From Gilvimarinus algae (GTDB lineage: Bacteria; Pseudomonadota; Gammaproteobacteria; Pseudomonadales; Cellvibrionaceae), in contig NZ_JAULRT010000032.1 in the NCBI RefSeq assembly GCF_030518215.1, positions 62,001 through 126,000 of the forward strand: DNA of 64,000 nucleotides. The letters are read 5' to 3'. The notes below the pieces were generated by a model. It searched no databases. It saw only the letters and a program-made list of their open reading frames with translations, and was not told where the DNA came from. This document shows positions 48,701 to 57,576 of this stretch, one piece after another. A program made the translations under genes and the position numbers. Positions within the stretch are counted from its first letter, which is position 1. The number at the start of each line of letters is the position of its first letter.

Positions 48701-48866
48701 TGATCTTAACTTGAGTTATAACTTTACGGACAATTTTGTTGTATCTTTCGAAGGAATCAATATGACAGGTGAGGATTATCGGGAGCATGCTCGTAACGAA
48801 AATATGTTGATATTCTACAACGATCTTGGAGCACGCTACCAGATAGGCGCTCGATACACCTTCTAG
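45792..48866 (+). CDS. TonB-dependent receptor
   Basis: 1024-residue outer-membrane receptor for energised uptake. SD GAGGAAAAG before ATG 45792. A signal peptide (FLASSISSCVLASAGAMAQ) is followed by the TonB-box region LEEVVVTGIRASLERAM. The plug has ISAEDIGKFPDTNLAESLQR, ITGVSIERNNGEG and RGFGPDTNMVTLNGRTLP. The barrel ends with an aromatic residue (GARYQIGARYTF). This subgroup accompanies tryptophan-halogenase/SapC genes in Xanthomonas, Caulobacter and Cellvibrio-like genomes and is thought to import plant-derived glycans or related compounds. Confidence 0.93.
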   Translation: MKVDSNNRKQKYSFKRKFLASSISSCVLASAGAMAQDDQMLEEVVVTGIRASLERAMDIKRDSAGIVDAISAEDIGKFPDTNLAESLQRITGVSIERNNGEGSRITVRGFGPDTNMVTLNGRTLPGGTAYGGSSGADSSSRGGNFRAFDFANLASEAVSGIQVYKTSKANITTGGIGATVNISTTRPLENPGLTASLGAKAVHDTTTISGDDFTPEVSGIFSWSDDSEVFGVSLSASHQIRHSGFIGATVNDWGVQAWPEADGQTLYNNPADSDIFVNAPEAGQLYSRPNDVRYTFSDRERERTNAQLTLQFRPMENLTGTLDYVYTKNDQTEHRGELTTWVNNGGFITDVEFDDSEIKTPIFINEVYGTAGDPTTSRRDVGFSQQYRSQEDTLEQAGLNLKWAVNDHLTMTFDAHSSTMESVPTGPGHAGSVDVGVGSNIKTGASWWFSGRDIPTWTHTIDGDLEENLSSSVLRIWSAEQISEVDQFKLDGSWEFDDDSRFDFGIERREMSSNSINYNGNNPQILGGWGATASGEFPDGLFDAFDLPGEFEDPDVGNTPRIGFRADARDLAAFLVEEYDHLNTFIGVENNENPSGTRNSRSNNLIEEDTDAVYVQFATKGKMGGVDVDVLAGLRYETTDQVSSSDTPPLAYYIWSSDNDFTAVSEPPGNPTVAYNNYDAMLPNLDVSIHIRDDLIGRVSFSKTLARPNLSSLGSVISFGSPNGSTLNEGTTVQATGQNPELKPLISNNVDISLEWYFDDASYVSGGLFEKRVINFTGSTITTQTFNVRDQTSGPRARAALSALQDIGANQDDASLYAMMQILANPNRYPGGASEFNSVLVNDLNDQEGYEFITPNADDPLMEYQFSTTINNREAKLYGAEFAGQHFFGDTGFGIQANYTIVRGDVKFDDLDLSSDQFALIGLSDTANLVLMYENYGIEARLAYNWRDKYLNQIGWGANNPGYVEAYEQIDLNLSYNFTDNFVVSFEGINMTGEDYREHARNENMLIFYNDLGARYQIGARYTF

Positions 48867-48890
48867 GTTATAAAAGTGAAGGTTGCATGT

Positions 48891-48928
48891 TTGAAAAGAG
48901 TCGCGTAAGCGACTCTTTTCAAGTTTTA
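48891..48928 (+). terminator. Strong terminator after TonB receptor
   Basis: TTGAAAAGAGTCGC (48891-48904), loop GTAA, GCGACTCTTTTCAA (48909-48922), then GTTTTATT. Perfect 14-bp stem; may attenuate rather than end the cluster transcript. Confidence 0.88.
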
Positions 48929-48972
48929 TTCATGTGGCTACTTAGAGAGTGTCAACAAATCGGTATAAGCAA

Positions 48973-49734
48973 ATGAGCAAAATAGAATCACTAAATAATA
49001 TCGATCATGAAAATCTGAAAGTGAATCCAGGGTATTCTGCTGAGCTCGGTGATGACGTGTCGAGCACGGTCACATTTATAACCGAGTTTTCTGAAGTCCA
49101 AAAAGAGTACCCAATCCTTTGTCGTAAAGATCCGGATTCAGGAAATTATCAAGCCGTTGTTTTATTCGGGCTTCAGAAAGATGAAAATCTGTATTTATCC
49201 GAGGTTGACCCGACAAGGCAAAAGCATCATGGGTGGTGCGCTGAATATGTACCAGCCGCTTTGGCGAGAGGCCCCTTTTTTATCGGCGTTAAGCGCGATT
49301 CCTATAATGTAAAAGAAGACCCGAGGCCAGTGGTGCAGATTGATTTGGCGCACCCAAAGGCGAGATGTGATGATGGGCGAATTCTTTTCCAGAAGAATGG
49401 TGGCCACAGTTCTTATCTTATTTATATCACGGCGGTTTTGAATACCATTAATGATGGCGTAAGCCTTACAAAGTCGATGTTCGAAGCATTTAATAGGTAT
49501 GACCTACTTGAAGCTGTAACAATTGATGTGGAGCTCTTGAATAAAGATAGAATTAAGATTAAGGGTTTTGAAACTGTTAGTACGGAAAGATTGTCTAATT
49601 TGAGTGGGGATGTGCTTGAGGAGCTTAACAAATCTGGATTTCTTCAGGCGGCGTATTTTATGGCTACGTCGATGTCTAATGTTAAAAAGCTGATTGGTTG
49701 GAAAAATAGAAAGAACTCGGAAGGTGTAAAATAA
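48973..49734 (+). CDS. SapC family protein
   Basis: 253-residue SapC-like protein from ATG 48973; an in-frame GTG at 48949 would add 8 residues. Family features: SLNNIDHENLKVNPGYSAEL at the N-terminus, EFSEVQKEYPILCRKDPDSG, VLFGLQKDENLYL and AEYVPAALARGPFFIG. The original SapC name comes from an S-layer/secretion study, and the biochemical role is unclear. Such genes are commonly linked to tryptophan halogenases and TonB receptors, as here. Confidence 0.87.
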   Translation: MSKIESLNNIDHENLKVNPGYSAELGDDVSSTVTFITEFSEVQKEYPILCRKDPDSGNYQAVVLFGLQKDENLYLSEVDPTRQKHHGWCAEYVPAALARGPFFIGVKRDSYNVKEDPRPVVQIDLAHPKARCDDGRILFQKNGGHSSYLIYITAVLNTINDGVSLTKSMFEAFNRYDLLEAVTIDVELLNKDRIKIKGFETVSTERLSNLSGDVLEELNKSGFLQAAYFMATSMSNVKKLIGWKNRKNSEGVK

Positions 49735-49751
49735 TACCGTGAAAAATAAAG

Positions 49752-50756
49752 ATGATTAGTGAAGTCAATTCAAAGAATATTTCCCTAGAAATTCTAGGTT
49801 CGTCTGAGCCGGTGGTCATTAGACAGTTGGTTAGTAATTGGCCTGCTGTTAAATATGGTCGAATTTCAGATTCGGCCTCGGTTGACTACCTTAAATCTTA
49901 TTACAATGGAACTCCAACCGTTGTTTGTAAAATACCTCCAGAGAATAACGGGAGGATGTTTTACAATGATAGCTATACAGAACTTAATTATGAAAGTTAC
50001 AAAGGTTATATTGATGAAACAATGGACGCGATTCTAGCGGGTCTAGATTGCCGAGGTTCGCCTGCATACTATATCGCATCTAATGTAATCAATACTCACT
50101 TTCCTGGATTCAGTGATGAAAATGGTCTTGTAATACCGCGTGATAAACACCCAGAAGCCTTGAATGAAAGGGTCAGCATTTGGATTGGTGGTGAAACTAC
50201 CGCTACTTGTCATTTTGACGCATTAGAAAATATAGCTTGTTGCGTCGCAGGAAAGCGCAGGTTTACGCTTTTTCCTCCTAACCAAATAGGCAATCTCTAT
50301 CCAGGACCTCTCGACCCAACACCAGGGGGGCAAGTTATCAGTCTGGTTGATTTTAAAAATCCTGATTTTGATAAATTTCCACGTTTCGGAAATGCGCTAC
50401 TGGCGGCTCAGGTTGTTGACTTGGAGCCTGGAGATGCATTGTATATTCCGACTATGTGGTGGCACCATGTGGAAAGCTTAGCTTCTTATAACGTCCTGGT
50501 AAATTACTGGTGGGAAGATACTCCAGATTTTCTAACCTCGGGTATGAACTCGCTTTACTTTGCTATGTTGGGTATACGTGACAAGTCTTCTCGCGAGCGG
50601 GAAGCTTGGAAGCACATATTTGAGTATTATATTTTTAGTGGATCGGAAATGTCTAATGCCCACCTCCCGCCAGAATCGAGAGGATTTTTGCGTACTTTAG
50701 ATAGGCTCGCAGCTAGGAAGCTGCGGGCCATGCTCAGCAACAAGTTGAATCGCTAA
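49752..50756 (+). CDS. Cupin-like (JmjC-type) Fe(II)/2-oxoglutarate protein
   Basis: 334 residues of the Cupin_8 family. The predicted iron ligands are His154 and Asp156 in CHFDALEN and His238 or His239 in MWWHHVES. Family motifs: EPVVIRQLVSNWPAV at the start, KRRFTLFPPNQIGNLYPGPL, and DLEPGDALYIPTMWWHH. Probable oxygenase/hydroxylase with unknown substrate. Gap to sapC is 17 nt and to the halogenase 25 nt, so it is in one operon with them. Confidence 0.87.
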   Translation: MISEVNSKNISLEILGSSEPVVIRQLVSNWPAVKYGRISDSASVDYLKSYYNGTPTVVCKIPPENNGRMFYNDSYTELNYESYKGYIDETMDAILAGLDCRGSPAYYIASNVINTHFPGFSDENGLVIPRDKHPEALNERVSIWIGGETTATCHFDALENIACCVAGKRRFTLFPPNQIGNLYPGPLDPTPGGQVISLVDFKNPDFDKFPRFGNALLAAQVVDLEPGDALYIPTMWWHHVESLASYNVLVNYWWEDTPDFLTSGMNSLYFAMLGIRDKSSREREAWKHIFEYYIFSGSEMSNAHLPPESRGFLRTLDRLAARKLRAMLSNKLNR

Positions 50757-50781
50757 TCCCATTAAAATTGGAATACAGAAA

Positions 50782-52263
50782 ATGTCAGGTAGCATGAAGA
50801 GAGTAGTAATAGCAGGTGGTGGCACCGCCGGCTGGATTGTGGCAGCGGCGCTCTCTCATCAGCTTGGGGAGCTGCTGGATATAACGCTGGTAGAGTCAGA
50901 GGAGATTAGTACTGTCGGTGTTGGCGAAGCTACCATACCACCTATGAGAACTTTTCACCGTCTGCTGGGTATTGATGAGCAAGAGTTTATGAAGGCAACT
51001 GACGCTACCTTCAAGCTCGGTATTCAATTTGAAGATTGGAAACAAATTGGTGAAAAATACTTTCATTCCTTTGGTTTCACGGGAAAGCATACGTTAATTA
51101 CTGACTTCATCCACTTTTGGCTTAGGGGTAAAAAGTTGGGAGTGGCCCGCGATTTTGGTAGTTACTGCCTTGAATTTAAAGCTGCCTTGAATGGACGTTT
51201 TTCTTTAGGGAAGCGTAGCAACCTAAATTATGCATTTCATATTGATGCTGGTCGGTACGCAAGTTTTCTCAAAAAGCTATCTGAAGCGCGAGGTGTAAAG
51301 TGGGTTGAGGGGAAGATAGCTCAAGTAAACCAGGAGCCCGTTTTTGGATACATTTCGTCTTTGACCATGGAGACTGGCGAGCAACTACCCGGGGATTTGT
51401 TTATAGATTGTACAGGTATGAGGGGGTTGCTAATTGAGAAGGCTTTGGAAACCGGTTTTGAAGACTGGGGCCATTGGTTACCATGCGACACCGCTATTGT
51501 AGTCCAGACGCAGCGTAAAGGGGCGGTGCCACCTTATACGAGATCAGTTGCTCAGCAAGCAGGTTGGCGCTGGCAAATTCCTCTGCAGTACCGGGTAGGG
51601 AATGGAGTGGTTTTTTCTAGTCAGTATATGTCCTGTGATGAAGCGAAAGATATCTTACTTTCGAACGTAGATGGAATGCTTCTAACAGAGCCAAGATTAG
51701 TTAAGTTTAAAACGGGAAGAAGGAAGAAGACATGGAACAAAAATTGTATTGCGATAGGTCTTTCTTCTGGCTTTTTGGAGCCACTCGAGTCTACTAGTAT
51801 CCACATGATCATGACTGCAGTAACTCGTTTGCTGCAGTTGTTTCCGAGTGACGAAATAAAACAGTCTTATGTCGAGGAATACAACTCTCAGACAAAGTGC
51901 GAGTATGAGAGAATTAGGGATTTTATTATCCTGCATTATAAGGTGACTGAGCGCGATGACAGTCCTTTTTGGAACTACTGCAGGAATATGTGCGTACCAC
52001 CTGATTTGCAACACCGAATAGACCTTTTTAAAGAATCCGGTCGATCCATTCAGGTTGAGGGTGAGTTATTTAGGCTTGATTCATGGACACAGGTAATGTT
52101 GGGCCAGGGTATTATTCCTGAGTTATATCATCCTATCGTAGAGCTTATGTCTGAAGATTCGCTTAAAAAAATGTTGGACGATATCGCGACAGGCGTTGAT
52201 AGCAGTATGGCAACGATGTCGACACATGACGAGTTTATTCAAAAGTATTGTACAGCTGGCTAA
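50782..52263 (+). CDS. Flavin-dependent tryptophan halogenase family protein
   Basis: 493 residues. FAD-binding GGGTAGW (residues 12-18), the family WxWxIP motif W262-R-W264-Q-I-P267, and Lys78 in FKLGIQFEDW at the position of the catalytic Lys79 of PrnA. A conserved SGFLEPLESTSIHM follows. These support an active FADH2-dependent halogenase fold, though the substrate of such TonB-linked members is unknown and need not be tryptophan. Start ATG 50782; MKRVV at 50794 is an alternative. No flavin reductase gene is visible in the window. Confidence 0.92.
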   Translation: MSGSMKRVVIAGGGTAGWIVAAALSHQLGELLDITLVESEEISTVGVGEATIPPMRTFHRLLGIDEQEFMKATDATFKLGIQFEDWKQIGEKYFHSFGFTGKHTLITDFIHFWLRGKKLGVARDFGSYCLEFKAALNGRFSLGKRSNLNYAFHIDAGRYASFLKKLSEARGVKWVEGKIAQVNQEPVFGYISSLTMETGEQLPGDLFIDCTGMRGLLIEKALETGFEDWGHWLPCDTAIVVQTQRKGAVPPYTRSVAQQAGWRWQIPLQYRVGNGVVFSSQYMSCDEAKDILLSNVDGMLLTEPRLVKFKTGRRKKTWNKNCIAIGLSSGFLEPLESTSIHMIMTAVTRLLQLFPSDEIKQSYVEEYNSQTKCEYERIRDFIILHYKVTERDDSPFWNYCRNMCVPPDLQHRIDLFKESGRSIQVEGELFRLDSWTQVMLGQGIIPELYHPIVELMSEDSLKKMLDDIATGVDSSMATMSTHDEFIQKYCTAG

Positions 52264-52381
52264 GCCTGTTTTGAATTCATGAAATTAATATAGTATTGAA
52301 GTACTTTTCTGATCCCGCTTTGTTTATTTTTCCAGAGTTAGAGTTTATGCGTGACATCGATAATGTATTTGAGGCGCCTTT

Positions 52382-53113
52382 TTGAGTCAGAAGAATATGA
52401 TGACAAATTTCCTGTCCCGGTTAGATTTACATCCAGAAATGTCTATCGAAAAGATCACTATCGGGAGTGAGCGTTCGCCAATTTTAGTAGTAGATAATTT
52501 TATAAAGCAGGCTAATTCTTTGGTTGATGTTGCAGTGCGTATGGAGTTTTCCGAGCAAGGACATGTTTTTCCTGGAGTCAGAGCCTTTGCGCCACACATC
52601 TATATGCAAAAGGCATTTGTTGAGATTCAGCCAGAAATTACAGAGCACTTTGGATTGAATAGCTGTACATTTAAGCTTTCGATGTGCCATTACTCATTGG
52701 TCACTACGCCACCCGAGCGCCTTGGGCTACTTCAGCGAATTCCCCATGTTGATAGCTTTGAGAGTAGAGGTTTAGCTGCTGTTCATTACTTGTTCCACGG
52801 TAACTTTGGCGGTACGGCTTTCTATCGGCATCGTAAAACTGGATTCGAGTACCTCGATGAGTCTAGAAGGCTTGTATATTTTCGTTCTCTTGAATCTGAA
52901 AATGGTGGGCCGAACATTCCCGGTGCGGAGTATATAAATGGTGATACGTCACTATTTCAGCAGATCGATAGAAGGGAAGGCGTGTTTAATAGATTGTTAG
53001 TTTATCGTCGAAACTCTCTACACTCTGGATGTATCGACAAGAATTTTTCACTTGATCCGAACCCCTTGAGCGGAAGGCTATCAATAAATAGTTTTATCGA
53101 TCCTATTTTATGA
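52382..53113 (+). CDS. DUF6445-like protein
   Basis: About 243 residues: ILVVDNFIKQANSLVDVAVR at the start, VFPGVRAFAPHIY, HVDSFESRGLAAVHYLFHG, GTAFYRHRKTGFEYL, then RLLVYRRNSLHSGCI. The HxD..H arrangement resembles 2-oxoglutarate/Fe(II) dioxygenases, consistent with DUF6445. I start at TTG 52382 because GAGG lies 7 nt upstream; ATG 52397 is the conventional alternative. It follows the halogenase by 118 nt and probably belongs to the same pathway. Confidence 0.78.
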   Translation: MSQKNMMTNFLSRLDLHPEMSIEKITIGSERSPILVVDNFIKQANSLVDVAVRMEFSEQGHVFPGVRAFAPHIYMQKAFVEIQPEITEHFGLNSCTFKLSMCHYSLVTTPPERLGLLQRIPHVDSFESRGLAAVHYLFHGNFGGTAFYRHRKTGFEYLDESRRLVYFRSLESENGGPNIPGAEYINGDTSLFQQIDRREGVFNRLLVYRRNSLHSGCIDKNFSLDPNPLSGRLSINSFIDPIL

Positions 53114-53215
53114 CTTGTCATACATTTGGCAAGCAGTAACTATTTGGCCGTCGATACAGCATTTATTTAACAAATTAAATGACCGAAAGGTCATGTATAT
53201 ATAAGGAATATATGC

Positions 53216-55579
53216 ATGGGGACTTACTTTCAAACAGTCGAATTCGGAGCGTCGAAGTTGGCGCGCTGGATTATTCGCCATCGCTGGGCAGCCATTTGCT
53301 TCTCGCTGGCCTTGGCGATTGTGGTTGGTAGTGGAGCAAGCCAGCTCGAATTTTCAACGAACTACCGCGTTTTCTTTTCCAGCGCCAATCCGGAACTTCA
53401 AGCATTCGAAAACCTGCAAAATACCTATGCCAAGAACGACAATTTTCTCTTTGTGATCGTCACCAAACAGGGCCGAGTGTTCGATCCCCAAACCCTGCTC
53501 GCGGTGGAGGAGCTGACCGAACGCGCATGGAAAATACCCTACGCGATACGGGTGGATTCTATTACCAACTTCCAATACAGCTACGCCAGGGGCGACGACC
53601 TTGTCGTCGAAGACTTAATAAGCAAGCCCGCCGAGCGTCCGGTAGCCTACCTGCGGTCGCGTGAACAAATTGCTATGGATGAGCCCCTTCTGCGCAATCA
53701 GCTATTAAGCCCGGACGGCTTAGCAACCGCAGTCAATGTGGTTTTGCAATACCCAGAAGTAGGCCATATGGAGGTGCCAGAATCGGTGTCAGTTGCACGC
53801 GAAATTCGCGATGCCTTGGCCAAAAACTACCCAGGGATGGACTTTCACATCACAGGCGTGTCCATGTTGAACAACGCCTTCGCCGAAACCGGCATGCTGG
53901 ATGGCCAAACGCTAATTCCGATAATGTTTGGGCTCATCTTTCTGGCTGTATGGATGGTATTGCGGTCCTTGGTGGGAAGCTTGGTAGTCTTCAGTGTGAT
54001 CACATTGTCCACCGTAGTTGCCATGGGCTATGCCGGGTTCATCGGTATCAAACTGACGCCTATTTCAATGTCGGCGCCGATAATTGTCCTGACACTGGCG
54101 ATTGCAGACTCAATTCACATCCTGATCTCATACCGCGGATTAATGCGTGAAGGTATGAATAAAATCGATGCACTGGTTGAAGCCGTGCGCGTTAACTTTC
54201 TCCCTGTCACGATTACCTCGCTGACCACTATAGTCGGTTTTTTAATGTTGAACTTCTCCGACTCGCCGCCTTACTGGCACCTCGGCAACATGACCGCAGT
54301 TGGGATCGGAAGTGCGTGGTTTTACTCGCTGGTGCTCATCCCCGCACTATTTAGCATGCTACGCTACTCGGCAGCGGAAAACAGCGACGCGTTGCGTTCG
54401 CAACGCTGGATGGAATCCTTCGCCAATTTCGTAATTGCGCGCCGCAAACCGCTTTTGGTCGCAATCTCGTTGGGCACAGCGATGTTAGTCAGCTTTATCC
54501 CACAGTTGAATTTTAATGACCAATGGGTCAAATATTTTGACGAGAGTATAGAATTCCGTCGCGATTCAGACAGCGCCCAACAGTACTTCGGCCTATACCC
54601 GATTGAATTTTCGGTACCTGCGATGGGGCCCGGAGGCATCAGTGAGCCGGAATACCTTCACAACCTGGAGGATTTTGCCGATTTCCTGCGGGGGCAAAAA
54701 ATCGTGTCACACGTATATTCGATTTCGGATATCATGAAGCGCCTTAACCGCAACATGCATAGGGATCAGTCCGACTATTACCGCATTCCGAACGACCGTG
54801 AATTGTCTGCTCAGTACTTGCTGCTATATGAACTGTCATTGCCTTACGGTTTGGACCTGAACGACCGCATAAACATTGATAAGTCCGCCAGCCGAATCAC
54901 TGCCACTCTGGACCGGAGTGGCACCGATGAGGCCAAAGCTTTCTTCGTTGCCACACAGAACTGGCAGACGCAGCACTGGCCGAAATACATGCGCGCTGAG
55001 CCAACCAGTGCGTCGGTAATGTTTACCTACATTGCGCAGCGTAATTTTGACAACATGATTATCGGTACGGCTTTAGGAATTGGCGCTATTGCGATCATCA
55101 TGATGTTGAGCCTTCGAAGTTTCGGTTTAGGCTTGCTCAGCCTGATCCCCAATTCCCTACCTATTCTGGCGGCTTTCGGTGCCTGGGCATTGCTCGTGGG
55201 TGAAGTTGGCTTCTCCGTGGCAACTGTCGCGTCGATTTCTCTGGGTATAGTAGTTGACGACACAGTGCACTTCCTTGCCAAGTACCTGCGTGGCCGACGG
55301 GAACGCGGCCTTAGTAGGGAGGACGCAATCCGTTACGCGTTTCAGAGTGTGGGGCACGCCATTATTGTCAACACCGTTATTCTGTCGCTCGGCTTCTTAG
55401 TCTTGTACAGCTCCGCGTTCAAGCTCAATGCAGACCTTGGCCTAATGACTCTGCTGTCAATAAATTTCGCGCTGATTCTGGATTTTTTGTTGCTGCCCGC
55501 ACTGTTGCTGCTGAAAACGGAAAAAAAGTCGAGTCTGGACCGAGTTTCCCTCATTTCGGGCGACACCGAAACTAACTAA
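53216..55579 (+). CDS. RND/MMPL-family transporter
   Basis: 787-residue inner-membrane exporter with two six-helix halves. TM1 is near residue 22 (WAAICFSLALAIVVGSGASQ), followed by a periplasmic loop (about 45-215). TM2-6 include PIMFGLIFLAVWMVLRSLVG and the MMPL motif PIIVLTLAIADSIHILISYR. The second half has GVAISLG-like MLVSFIPQLNF, then ATVASISLGIVVDDTVHFLA. GIVVDDTVHF contains the acidic residues expected for proton relay. SD AAGGAA. It begins a three-gene operon of higher GC than the preceding cluster. Confidence 0.9.
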   Translation: MGTYFQTVEFGASKLARWIIRHRWAAICFSLALAIVVGSGASQLEFSTNYRVFFSSANPELQAFENLQNTYAKNDNFLFVIVTKQGRVFDPQTLLAVEELTERAWKIPYAIRVDSITNFQYSYARGDDLVVEDLISKPAERPVAYLRSREQIAMDEPLLRNQLLSPDGLATAVNVVLQYPEVGHMEVPESVSVAREIRDALAKNYPGMDFHITGVSMLNNAFAETGMLDGQTLIPIMFGLIFLAVWMVLRSLVGSLVVFSVITLSTVVAMGYAGFIGIKLTPISMSAPIIVLTLAIADSIHILISYRGLMREGMNKIDALVEAVRVNFLPVTITSLTTIVGFLMLNFSDSPPYWHLGNMTAVGIGSAWFYSLVLIPALFSMLRYSAAENSDALRSQRWMESFANFVIARRKPLLVAISLGTAMLVSFIPQLNFNDQWVKYFDESIEFRRDSDSAQQYFGLYPIEFSVPAMGPGGISEPEYLHNLEDFADFLRGQKIVSHVYSISDIMKRLNRNMHRDQSDYYRIPNDRELSAQYLLLYELSLPYGLDLNDRINIDKSASRITATLDRSGTDEAKAFFVATQNWQTQHWPKYMRAEPTSASVMFTYIAQRNFDNMIIGTALGIGAIAIIMMLSLRSFGLGLLSLIPNSLPILAAFGAWALLVGEVGFSVATVASISLGIVVDDTVHFLAKYLRGRRERGLSREDAIRYAFQSVGHAIIVNTVILSLGFLVLYSSAFKLNADLGLMTLLSINFALILDFLLLPALLLLKTEKKSSLDRVSLISGDTETN

Positions 55580-55594
55580 ATCAAGGAGAGACAT

Positions 55595-56377
55595 ATGCTT
55601 AAATGCCTTATTTTTATTTCGGTTCTTGGTCTTTCCGCCTTGACTCTCGCGCAAAGCGACGACAAAGGATTTGAAATAGCCGCACGCAGCGACCGCAGTG
55701 ACCTGGGCTTTTCTGACAGCGAAGTAGAGCTGAGTATGGTATTACGCAACGCGGCTGGGGAGGAGTCCAGCCGGCGCCTTCGAATAGCCACTTTAGAAAA
55801 AGAAAATGAAGAGGTCGGGGATAAAAGCGTTGTGGTATTTAGCACCCCCAAAGACATAGAAGGCACTGCATTGCTGTCGCACGCAAAAATACTTGAGCCC
55901 GACGACCAGTGGCTGTTCTTGCCGGCATTAAAGCGCGTGAAGCGCATATCTTCGGCAAACAAGAGCGGGCCCTTTGTCGGTTCTGAATTCGCATTCGAGG
56001 ATTTCACTGCAATAGAACTGAATAAATTCGAATATCGCTTTTTGCGGACCGAATCCTGTGGCTCGCTGCAGTGCGACGTATTGGAGCGCCGACCCCGCTA
56101 CGACAGCTCGGGCTACACTAAGCAAATATCCTGGGTGGATCAAACCGACTTTCAGATCCGAAAGGTTGAATTCTACGACCGCCGTGGTGACCTGCTGAAG
56201 GTACTGAGCCTTGAAGACTATCGCCAGTATAGTAATGGCGCATGGCGCCCTCATACCCTGCATATGGAGAATAAGCAGACAAATAAGCAAACTACCTTGC
56301 GTTACGGAAACTATGTGTTTAACCAAGGCCTGGACGATCGTGATTTTGTAAAAAGCAAACTACAGCGACTGCGGTGA
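55595..56377 (+). CDS. LolA-like outer-membrane lipoprotein-sorting family protein
   Basis: 260 residues with signal peptide (LKCLIFISVLGLSALTLAQ). The LolA-like domain has ELSMVLRNAAGEESSRRLRI, VVFSTPKDIEGTALLSHAKI, DDQWLFLPALKRVKRISSAN and EFAFEDFTAIELNKFEYRFL. Together with MMPL transporters, this family is proposed to carry lipids or other hydrophobic cargo across the periplasm. SD AAGGAGAG before ATG 55595, 15 nt after the transporter. Confidence 0.86.
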   Translation: MLKCLIFISVLGLSALTLAQSDDKGFEIAARSDRSDLGFSDSEVELSMVLRNAAGEESSRRLRIATLEKENEEVGDKSVVVFSTPKDIEGTALLSHAKILEPDDQWLFLPALKRVKRISSANKSGPFVGSEFAFEDFTAIELNKFEYRFLRTESCGSLQCDVLERRPRYDSSGYTKQISWVDQTDFQIRKVEFYDRRGDLLKVLSLEDYRQYSNGAWRPHTLHMENKQTNKQTTLRYGNYVFNQGLDDRDFVKSKLQRLR

Positions 56378-57576
56378 ATACATTAAGAGGGGCGGTCTAT
56401 ACTTTACTTGTGTTGCTCAGCGCGCCGACGCTGGGTGGTGAATGGGACTGGCACGCCGACGCGGAACTGGAACTACGTGCCTTCTCGGACACACCGAAAT
56501 GGCCGGGGCAGAGCGATAAAAGCGTGCATAGCGCGATCGCTCTTTCCGGCGAGTTGTATTGGCTCAGCGAAAGCGGTGATCAGCGCGCGGCGCTGGTCCC
56601 TTACCTGCGCCACGATGCAATTGACGAGGAGCGCAACCTGGTTGATCTCAAGCAGGCGTATTGGGCCATGGAGTACGGTTCGGGTGCTCTGGATCTGCTG
56701 ATTGGCGTGGATAAAGTGTTCTGGGGCGTGGCCGAATCCACGCATCTTGTAGACATAGTAAACCAGACAGACGCGGTTGCCGATATTGATGGCGAACAAA
56801 AGCTTGGCCAGCTGATGCTAAAACTATCGTGGCAAGAGGACTGGGGCTTGCTCAGTGTGTTTGCGTTGCCGATGTTCCGCGAACGCAATTTCGCCGGAAC
56901 GGAAGGCCGCCTGCGTGCAGGCGCCGTAATTGATTCCGACTACGCGCAGTATGAACATGCAGCCGAAGACAGACACCTCGACTGGGCACTTCGTTACAGC
57001 CACTACTTCGGAGATCTGGACCTGGGGCTCAGCGCCTTCAAGGGCACGCTACGCGATCCACTTTTATTACCCAACGCAGACGGCTCGGTGCTAGTGCCCC
57101 ATTATCAGCAAGTTGACCAGGTGGGCATTGATGCACAGTACACTCGCAACGCATGGTTGTGGAAGTTGGAGGCCGTATGGCGCTCGAGCAGCTTAGATAA
57201 CTATATCGCGGCGGTAGCCGGCTTTGAATACACCCACTTCGGCCTATTCGACAGCGCCGCCGACCTGGGCTACTTATTGGAATACCAGTACGACAACCGA
57301 CACGACACTGAACCGCCAAGCATCGCCGACAACGATGTGTTCATCGCACTACGACTTGCCCTAAACGACGTGCAAGACAGTAGCGTGCTAACAGGCTTAC
57401 TTATTGATATCGAAAGCGATGCGGTTCTGTTTAACGTAGAGGCGGAGCGCCGTTTCGGCAGTAACACTGTGGGTAAGCTGCGTCTGCGCGTGATAGAGGC
57501 GCCGCAAGAGGATTTGATTCTATACTCACTTCAGCACGATAGCTATTTGCAGGTATCTTTGCAGCGCTATTTTTAA
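56374..57576 (+). CDS. Outer-membrane beta-barrel protein of an RND-linked operon
   Basis: 400 residues starting at GTG 56374, overlapping the previous stop by 4 nt. Signal peptide (RGAVYTLLVLLSAPTLGG) and alternating strands, for example ELELRAFSDTPKWPGQ, AIALSGELYWLSESGDQRAA and GYLLEYQYDNRHD. The C-terminal SYLQVSLQRYF ends in Phe, the usual BAM signal. Resembles DUF1302-type barrels. With the transporter and LolA-like protein it could form an envelope-spanning export line; cargo unknown. Confidence 0.8.
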   Translation: MNTLRGAVYTLLVLLSAPTLGGEWDWHADAELELRAFSDTPKWPGQSDKSVHSAIALSGELYWLSESGDQRAALVPYLRHDAIDEERNLVDLKQAYWAMEYGSGALDLLIGVDKVFWGVAESTHLVDIVNQTDAVADIDGEQKLGQLMLKLSWQEDWGLLSVFALPMFRERNFAGTEGRLRAGAVIDSDYAQYEHAAEDRHLDWALRYSHYFGDLDLGLSAFKGTLRDPLLLPNADGSVLVPHYQQVDQVGIDAQYTRNAWLWKLEAVWRSSSLDNYIAAVAGFEYTHFGLFDSAADLGYLLEYQYDNRHDTEPPSIADNDVFIALRLALNDVQDSSVLTGLLIDIESDAVLFNVEAERRFGSNTVGKLRLRVIEAPQEDLILYSLQHDSYLQVSLQRYF

